Origin: Anaerolineae bacterium
GTDB taxonomy: Bacteria; Chloroflexota; Anaerolineae; B4-G1
Length of the DNA stretch: 10,200 bases
NCBI GenBank assembly: GCA_030612185.1
Contig: JAUWOI010000110.1
Coordinates: 1 to 10,200, forward strand
Direction of reading: 5' to 3'
Positions 6,497 to 10,200 of this stretch are shown piece after piece (within the stretch, counting starts at the first letter, position 1; the number at the start of each line of letters is the position of its first letter). Under the pieces are notes generated by a model that saw nothing but the letters and a program-made list of their open reading frames with translations, was not told the DNA's origin and searched no databases. A program made the position numbers and the translations under genes.

Positions 6497-6604
6497 TCAG
6501 CTGCGAGCGGCCATAGACACACCGGCCATCAATCCCACGATGAAGGCAACCAGCAACACGATAACTACCACTCCCAAACTAATATTGATCATTTCCGCAA
6601 GCAT
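6497..6604 (-). CDS. Small single-pass membrane protein, 35 residues
   Basis: I do not recognise a family. The product begins MLAEMINISLG, continues with an uninterrupted hydrophobic helix (about residues 9-30, VVVIVLLVAFIVGLMAG) and ends in SMAARS. The charge pattern (acidic Glu4 before the helix, Arg34 after it) suggests the short C-terminus faces the cytoplasm. The gene call rests on a near-ideal AGGAGG six bases before ATG, a clean stop, and a helix of correct length with a small-residue GLMAG motif that could pack against another helix. It lies after the terminator of the regulator gene and about 180 bp before the pseudokinase promoter, so it is probably a separate unit. It might assemble with the vWA-FHA membrane protein, but that is a guess. 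Confidence 0.72.
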   Translation of the reverse strand: MLAEMINISLGVVVIVLLVAFIVGLMAGVSMAARS

Positions 6605-6748
6605 GTCTGTCCTCCTCTCGTCCTGGGCGTCGCAGATAACGCCACATCCGATATTATGCTTATAGTTTACCATACTACCTCACATCCTGCTGAACGTTCC
6701 GACAACGCCACTGAAATGATTATCTAACGCTGGGCGTTGGAATGGCAC
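6605..6748 (-). promoter_or_regulatory. Upstream region of the small membrane protein gene, with repeats
   Basis: This region must hold the small gene's promoter if the terminator at 6749-6782 works. An AT-rich patch (6650-6670) reads TGGTAAACTATAAGC and onward on the minus strand and offers an extended -10 (TGGTAAACT), but no convincing -35. Two 11-mers, gataacgccac (6635-6645) and gacaacgccac (6701-6711), are direct repeats 66 bp apart, and AACGC-tgg-GCGTT (6726-6738) is a perfect short inverted repeat with the same core. Winged-helix regulators of the OmpR type often bind direct repeats, and one is encoded immediately upstream. Confidence 0.35.
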
Positions 6749-6782
6749 AAAAACTGAGGAGCGGCTTGATGCCTCTCCTCGG
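6749..6782 (-). terminator. Rho-independent terminator after the STAND/winged-helix gene
   Basis: On the minus strand GAGGAG (6780-6775) pairs with CTCCTC (6761-6756), and GGC pairs with GCC inside it across one A/G mismatch, leaving a five-base loop ATCAA. A run TTTTT follows two bases later (6753-6749). It lies about 70 bp past the stop codon of the regulator gene, as expected for its transcription end. Confidence 0.75.
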
Positions 6783-6853
6783 AGCGAATAGGCGGCATGT
6801 GCCTGCTCATACATATACTGCTCACAAACACACGTTCGAAGTATGCCTCAATT

Positions 6854-8227
6854 CTAGGGTCTCTCAAGCCGATACCCCTGCCCTCTAACTGTCACAATGT
6901 AGCGGGGGTTGAGCGGTTCGGGCTCGATTTTCTTCCGCACTCGCTTGACGAGTTGATAGATCTGGGCATCTGTGATGCCCTCCTCTGACTGGCCCCATAC
7001 CGCCTCGGCAATCTCGTCCTTCGTGCAGACCCTGCCTGGATGCTGGCACAAGAACACAAGTAGCGCATACTGATCCCCACCAAGTTCTCGCGTCCTGTCC
7101 TTTCCATCCAGCCAGATTTGTCTTGTCTCCCTGTCGTACCGCGGTCCATGGCATGTAGTTTCCCGCTGCCTGCCCAGTTCCTGCTGCACAAACGCCTCAA
7201 AGACTGGACTGAAGACGATCAGACTGCCTTCTTCCCGTTCAACAACCAGACCCTTGGCCTCCAGACCCTGCCTCCCCGCCGCCCCAGGTCCCAGCCCCCC
7301 ATCCCGGGCCAGGGCCAGCAATCCATCGCGCTCCTCCTCTTCAATCTCGTCCCATAACCGTTTGCACTCTTGCTGGATCGGCCATTGCTCGCTTAACTCG
7401 GCCACCACGGTTTGCAGTGGGGGAGCAGCGCCAGGATCGACTCTGCAGAGAAGATTGTAGATATGCTCCGCCAGCCCCGGGTGACCACCGGAGAGCTCAA
7501 TAACCAAAGCGGCGCGCTCCTGCCTGGGAGAGTGACCCTGTTTCCCGGCCAAGTACGTGACAAAGTGTTTGGCATCCGCCGTGTGCAACGGGTAGAGCAT
7601 TCGTGTGTATGTTTGAAACAACTCGCGAAACTCATACGTGGCCGAATCTGAGCGCAGCCGTTCTAAGCGGCGGGACGTCGCCACTACGTAGCATAACCGG
7701 CCGCCATATGTATCTCTGAGAACCCGAAACTGGCGAAAGGGCCAGGGGGCCAGGGCGCGGAAGATATCGTCGAACTCATCCAGGATAACAATCAGTGCAG
7801 TCCGTGTCTCCCGCATCAACTCGCGCATACTTCTGGCGAAAAGGGATCGGAGTGCAACATCGGTGATGTCGTTCATCACCGCACCGTACAGAGTCCTGAG
7901 CGTGGTCACAGTAGGTTCAGGTGTATTCGAATCCTCTAACGCTTCCAGAACGCAGCGGAGAAGTAACTCGTAGAAGGCCTGCTCGCTGTCACCAGCCTCG
8001 AGACAGTCTACGAAAACCACGATCGGTGGGCGAGTCCCCTTCTGCGCACACCACCGGCACACGTCTTCCGTCAGTAGGGACTTCAAGAGTAGCGACTTTC
8101 CTACGTTGCTTGGACCCACCAATAAGCAACACTGGCCCTTGCGGACACAGTCTACTGTGTATCGCAAATCCTCTGCCCGTACCGGCGCTCTTGGAAAGGC
8201 GGTCGGGGGAAAGTTCATCTCAAACAC
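6854..8227 (-). CDS. STAND/AAA-type ATPase with C-terminal OmpR-type winged-helix DNA-binding domain
   Basis: 457 residues from GTG. An N-terminal P-loop ATPase shows Walker A GPSNVGKS (38-45), Walker B ALIVILDE (144-151) followed by FDDIF, a sensor-like VVATS (181-185) and GGHPG (247-251), the Gly-Pro feature typical of STAND NTPases. A linker region (about 280-355) leads to a Trans_reg_C winged helix (about 363-457) with recognition helix around DAQIYQLVKRVRKKIE and the wing YIVTVRGQGYRL. It is probably a nucleotide-switched transcription regulator; its ligand and targets are unknown. The reading frame has a stop directly before GTG at 8227; GGAGGT lies 13 bases upstream, rather far, so ATG at 8218 (residue 4) is a possible alternative. 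It has its own promoter and terminator, and may control the signalling cluster downstream. Confidence 0.9.
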   Translation of the reverse strand: MFEMNFPPTAFPRAPVRAEDLRYTVDCVRKGQCCLLVGPSNVGKSLLLKSLLTEDVCRWCAQKGTRPPIVVFVDCLEAGDSEQAFYELLLRCVLEALEDSNTPEPTVTTLRTLYGAVMNDITDVALRSLFARSMRELMRETRTALIVILDEFDDIFRALAPWPFRQFRVLRDTYGGRLCYVVATSRRLERLRSDSATYEFRELFQTYTRMLYPLHTADAKHFVTYLAGKQGHSPRQERAALVIELSGGHPGLAEHIYNLLCRVDPGAAPPLQTVVAELSEQWPIQQECKRLWDEIEEEERDGLLALARDGGLGPGAAGRQGLEAKGLVVEREEGSLIVFSPVFEAFVQQELGRQRETTCHGPRYDRETRQIWLDGKDRTRELGGDQYALLVFLCQHPGRVCTKDEIAEAVWGQSEEGITDAQIYQLVKRVRKKIEPEPLNPRYIVTVRGQGYRLERP

Positions 8228-8282
8228 TCAGTCGGTTCATACCTCCAGGGATAGTTTCCGCCAACACATCATTGCTGACTAT

Positions 8283-8311
8283 AGCATAGCACAAGTACCC
8301 ACAGTTGTCAA
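8283..8311 (-). promoter_or_regulatory. Predicted sigma70 promoter of the STAND/winged-helix gene, overlapping the rnc stop
   Basis: On the minus strand TTGACA (8311-8306) and TATGCT (8288-8283) are separated by exactly 17 bases, and TGC before the -10 makes it an extended -10 promoter. The TGA stop codon of rnc lies within TTGACA. Transcription would start near 8276, giving a leader of about 50 bases. Confidence 0.65.
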
Positions 8312-9036
8312 AAACCAATGAGGGACTCCCACGCCGCCTGAGCCGCCGCTTGCTCCGCAGATTGTTTACTGCGCCCCATCCCCTGGCCCGCCACCTCTTT
8401 GCCCAGGAGAACCTCCGCCACGAAGGTCTTGGCATGGTCAGGCCCTTTTTCGGCGACGATGCGATAGCGAGGCGTGACACCCCGTTCGGCCTGGCTCCAC
8501 TCCTGGAGGCGGCTCTTGGCATCCCAGTCCGCCTCTGCCGCCAGCGTTGCCTCGGCCACTGGCTTAATGAGTGGCTCAATGAAGGTTTCGGAGGCCGCCA
8601 TCCCGCCGTCGAGGTAGAGTGCCCCCACGACGGCCTCAAAGGTATCACACAGATTGGCGTCTCGCTCCCGCCCCCCGGCCTCCTCCTCCCCGTGACCTAG
8701 TCGCAATGCCTGCCCGATCCCCACCTGCCTGGCCAACCGCGCCAGCATCTCTGTGCGCACCAGAGCCGCCCGCAGGCGGGTCATCCGTCCCTCATCAAAA
8801 TCGGGGTAGTGACGGTAGACCCACGCTCCGGCGACGAAGTCGAGCACCGCGTCGCCCAAAAATTCGAGGCGCTGGTTGTCACCTATCGCGTCCCCTGGAT
8901 GCTCGTTGACGTAGGAGGAATGGGTGAGAGCGTGAAGAAGGAGATTCGGGTCGTGAAAGCGATACCCGATACGCTCCTGGAAGGAGACCAGGTTGGAGGT
9001 TGGAAGTTGGAGGTTGGAGGTTGGACTGTCGTTCAT
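8308..9036 (-). CDS. rnc: Ribonuclease III
   Basis: Double-strand-specific endoribonuclease that processes rRNA precursors and structured mRNAs in the cytoplasm. Of 242 residues, the RNase III catalytic domain covers about 18-155, with the signature NQRLEFLGDAVL (54-65; Glu58 and Asp62) and the second metal-binding set Asp131 and Glu134 in DTFEAVVGALYLDGG. A dsRNA-binding domain follows (about 172-240; KSRLQEW, KQSAEQAAAQAA). Length and motif order are normal. The ATG at 9036 overlaps the previous gene's TGA as ATGA, indicating translational coupling. The first 16 residues (TSNLQLPTSNL) are not part of the conserved fold and are encoded by a 7-bp tandem repeat, so the N-terminus is probably variable. 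Confidence 0.97.
   Translation of the reverse strand: MNDSPTSNLQLPTSNLVSFQERIGYRFHDPNLLLHALTHSSYVNEHPGDAIGDNQRLEFLGDAVLDFVAGAWVYRHYPDFDEGRMTRLRAALVRTEMLARLARQVGIGQALRLGHGEEEAGGRERDANLCDTFEAVVGALYLDGGMAASETFIEPLIKPVAEATLAAEADWDAKSRLQEWSQAERGVTPRYRIVAEKGPDHAKTFVAEVLLGKEVAGQGMGRSKQSAEQAAAQAAWESLIGF
8991..9025 (-). repeat. 7-bp tandem repeat (TCCAACC x5) at the start of rnc
   Basis: Five head-to-tail heptamers on the plus strand (ggttgga, ggttgga, agttgga, ggttgga, ggttgga), TCCAACC or TCCAACT on the coding strand. The array lies a few codons after the rnc start. A change of one unit shifts the frame relative to the ATG at 9036, so copy number could affect rnc translation. Similar heptamer arrays are, as I recall, scattered in Chloroflexota genomes. 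Confidence 0.92.
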
Positions 9037-10200
9037 TTCGACCCCGCTTCTCCTCGTTCTGTCAACCGGCGTTCGTACTTCTCCAGAGCTGCGTCGAGCG
9101 CGTCATCAGCATCCACACCGCAGGCTTCGGCCAGCGCCAGCAGGCTGTAGAGCGCGTCTCCAAGTTCGCCCGCCAGTTGGGGACGAAACTGCGGCGCTCG
9201 CTGCCCGTAGTCTGTTGCCAGCAGCACCTCTTTTGCTACCTCGCCGATCTCGGAGACCAAGTCGAGCACGTGGGTGGCCGGGTCGTGCAGGAGATTGTGG
9301 CGACGGGCGAAGGCGGCGACTTTTCGTTGTTGCCAGTCAGCCATCAGCGGTGGGCTCTTGAACCCACTCCCGGTCAGCACAACGACCGGTACATCGCCCA
9401 ACCGGTCGCGCAGATGATCCAACGCCGCTACAGCCAGCGCGGAGGTCGGCTCGACGTAGAACCCCCGCTGAGCCAGTTTCCTCTGTGCAGCCAGAGTTTC
9501 CTCATCTCGCAGGGCCAGCACCACGCCATCGCTTGCGCGCACGGCGGCCAGCACCGCCCGGCCCCAGGGCGGCGCGGCGATGCGCACACCCTCCGCGCCG
9601 GTCCCCCGCTCCTCGCCTGGCCCCACGTCGGCGGCGCCGCGATCCCAGGCGCGTGCCAGTGGTGCACACGGTTGCGCCTGTACGCCAAAGAGACGCGGAA
9701 GGTGTTTGATGAGCCCCGCCGCCAGCAGTTCGCCAAAGCCGCGATGCAACCCGAGCAACAGCGACCCATGACCCAGCGGCAGCACGACGCTTTCTGGTGC
9801 GCGACCGCCTAACTGCTCCCACAGTTCAAAGGCGATAGTCTTCATCCCCTGTTGCACGATGGGGCTGTAGACGTGGCTCGCGTAAACAGCGCCCTCTCCA
9901 GCAGCCCGGCGCACGGCACAAGCGGCCTCGCTGCGGGAGCCGGGCACCGGCACAACTTCCGCGCCGTAGGCCACAATCTGCGCCTGCTTGACCGGTGAGG
10001 CGTGAGCGGGCACGTAGATGGTGGCGTGGAGACCCGCGCGGCCGGCGTAGGCTGCTAACGCAGCACCGGCGTTGCCTGAGGAATCCTCAACAACCTCCTC
10101 CACGCTTGCTGCTTTCAGCGCCGTGACCAACACAGCCGCACCCCGATCTTTGAAGGAGCCTGTAGGGTTGAGGTACTCGGCCTTGAGGTAGAGGGGCTGG
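9033..10200 (-). CDS. Threonine-synthase-type PLP enzyme fused to a MazG pyrophosphohydrolase domain (5' end outside window)
   Basis: The open frame continues through the window edge, so the start is not visible; the GTG at 10133 is internal because the frame upstream of it encodes YLNPTGSFKDRG, the motif whose Lys (codon near 10150) forms the PLP Schiff base. Further PLP fold type II features are EDSSGNAGAA, GHGSLLLGLHRGF for the phosphate loop, GFYVEPTSALAVAAL and VVVLTGSGFKSP, the usual end of threonine synthases. Only a few residues later a MazG-type helical domain begins (about the last 95 residues): SEIGEVAKE and ELGDALY give the paired acidic motif that binds Mg2+ for NTP hydrolysis. 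Both halves are in one uninterrupted frame. The PLP part could be threonine synthase or a related dehydratase; a diagnostic N-terminus is missing. The stop overlaps rnc by four bases. Confidence 0.88.
   Translation of the reverse strand, partial: QPLYLKAEYLNPTGSFKDRGAAVLVTALKAASVEEVVEDSSGNAGAALAAYAGRAGLHATIYVPAHASPVKQAQIVAYGAEVVPVPGSRSEAACAVRRAAGEGAVYASHVYSPIVQQGMKTIAFELWEQLGGRAPESVVLPLGHGSLLLGLHRGFGELLAAGLIKHLPRLFGVQAQPCAPLARAWDRGAADVGPGEERGTGAEGVRIAAPPWGRAVLAAVRASDGVVLALRDEETLAAQRKLAQRGFYVEPTSALAVAALDHLRDRLGDVPVVVLTGSGFKSPPLMADWQQRKVAAFARRHNLLHDPATHVLDLVSEIGEVAKEVLLATDYGQRAPQFRPQLAGELGDALYSLLALAEACGVDADDALDAALEKYERRLTERGEAGSK

Noticed and set aside
8219..8245. Six-codon frame ATGAACCGACTGAGTGTTTGA just before the STAND gene as a leader peptide
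   Set aside because: GGAGGT touches its ATG with no spacer, so initiation there is unlikely; the site fits the GTG at 8227 better.
9000..9812. Plus-strand open frame of 270 codons opposite the PLP-MazG gene
   Set aside because: It runs across the rnc/PLP-MazG junction, has no recognisable motifs and lies in GC-rich sequence where spurious frames are expected.

Overview
All recognisable genes read on the minus strand, so transcription runs from high to low coordinates. The gene families point to a bacterium with an elaborate eukaryotic-type Ser/Thr phosphorylation network. I lean towards Chloroflexota (Anaerolineae-like), because of the STAND-ATPase/winged-helix regulator, the mosaic kinase/PP2C/FHA proteins and the TCCAACC heptamer repeats. 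That assignment is from memory of such genomes and is not proven here.

Region 1 (10200-8308) is GC-rich and housekeeping-like. A threonine-synthase-type PLP enzyme fused to a C-terminal MazG pyrophosphohydrolase domain (5' end outside the window) overlaps the RNase III gene rnc by ATGA. Region 2 (8311-6749) is a regulator unit: a sigma70-type promoter built into the rnc stop codon, a STAND ATPase with an OmpR-type winged helix, and an intrinsic terminator. Region 3 (6748-6497) holds direct repeats, an AT-rich promoter-like patch and a 35-residue single-pass membrane protein too short for usual ORF lists.

Region 4 (about 6320-1) is the interesting part. A good promoter (TTGACA, 17 bp, TACGAT) precedes four same-strand genes: (i) a kinase homologue that has lost the ATP-binding Lys, the catalytic Asp and the DFG Asp (a pseudokinase) and carries a C-terminal Ig/FN3-like domain; (ii) a SIR2-like domain fused through a 9-bp-repeat linker to an intact PP2C phosphatase; (iii) a secreted-then-anchored vWA protein with one transmembrane helix and a cytoplasmic FHA domain; (iv) a paralogous kinase that keeps its catalytic residues but has HWD for HRD, cut off by the window edge. 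Together they supply a writer, an eraser, a phosphothreonine reader, a likely scaffold and a possible NAD-related sensor. The layout recalls TerY-P triads (vWA/kinase/PP2C) and the type VI secretion threonine-phosphorylation pathway (kinase/PP2C/FHA), but the domain mixture is different, and I see no secretion genes.

Two intergenic 98-bp elements with perfect 15-bp terminal inverted repeats flank the pseudokinase and SIR2-PP2C pair. Short in-frame tandem duplications (18, 9 and 7 bp units) recur within the coding regions.
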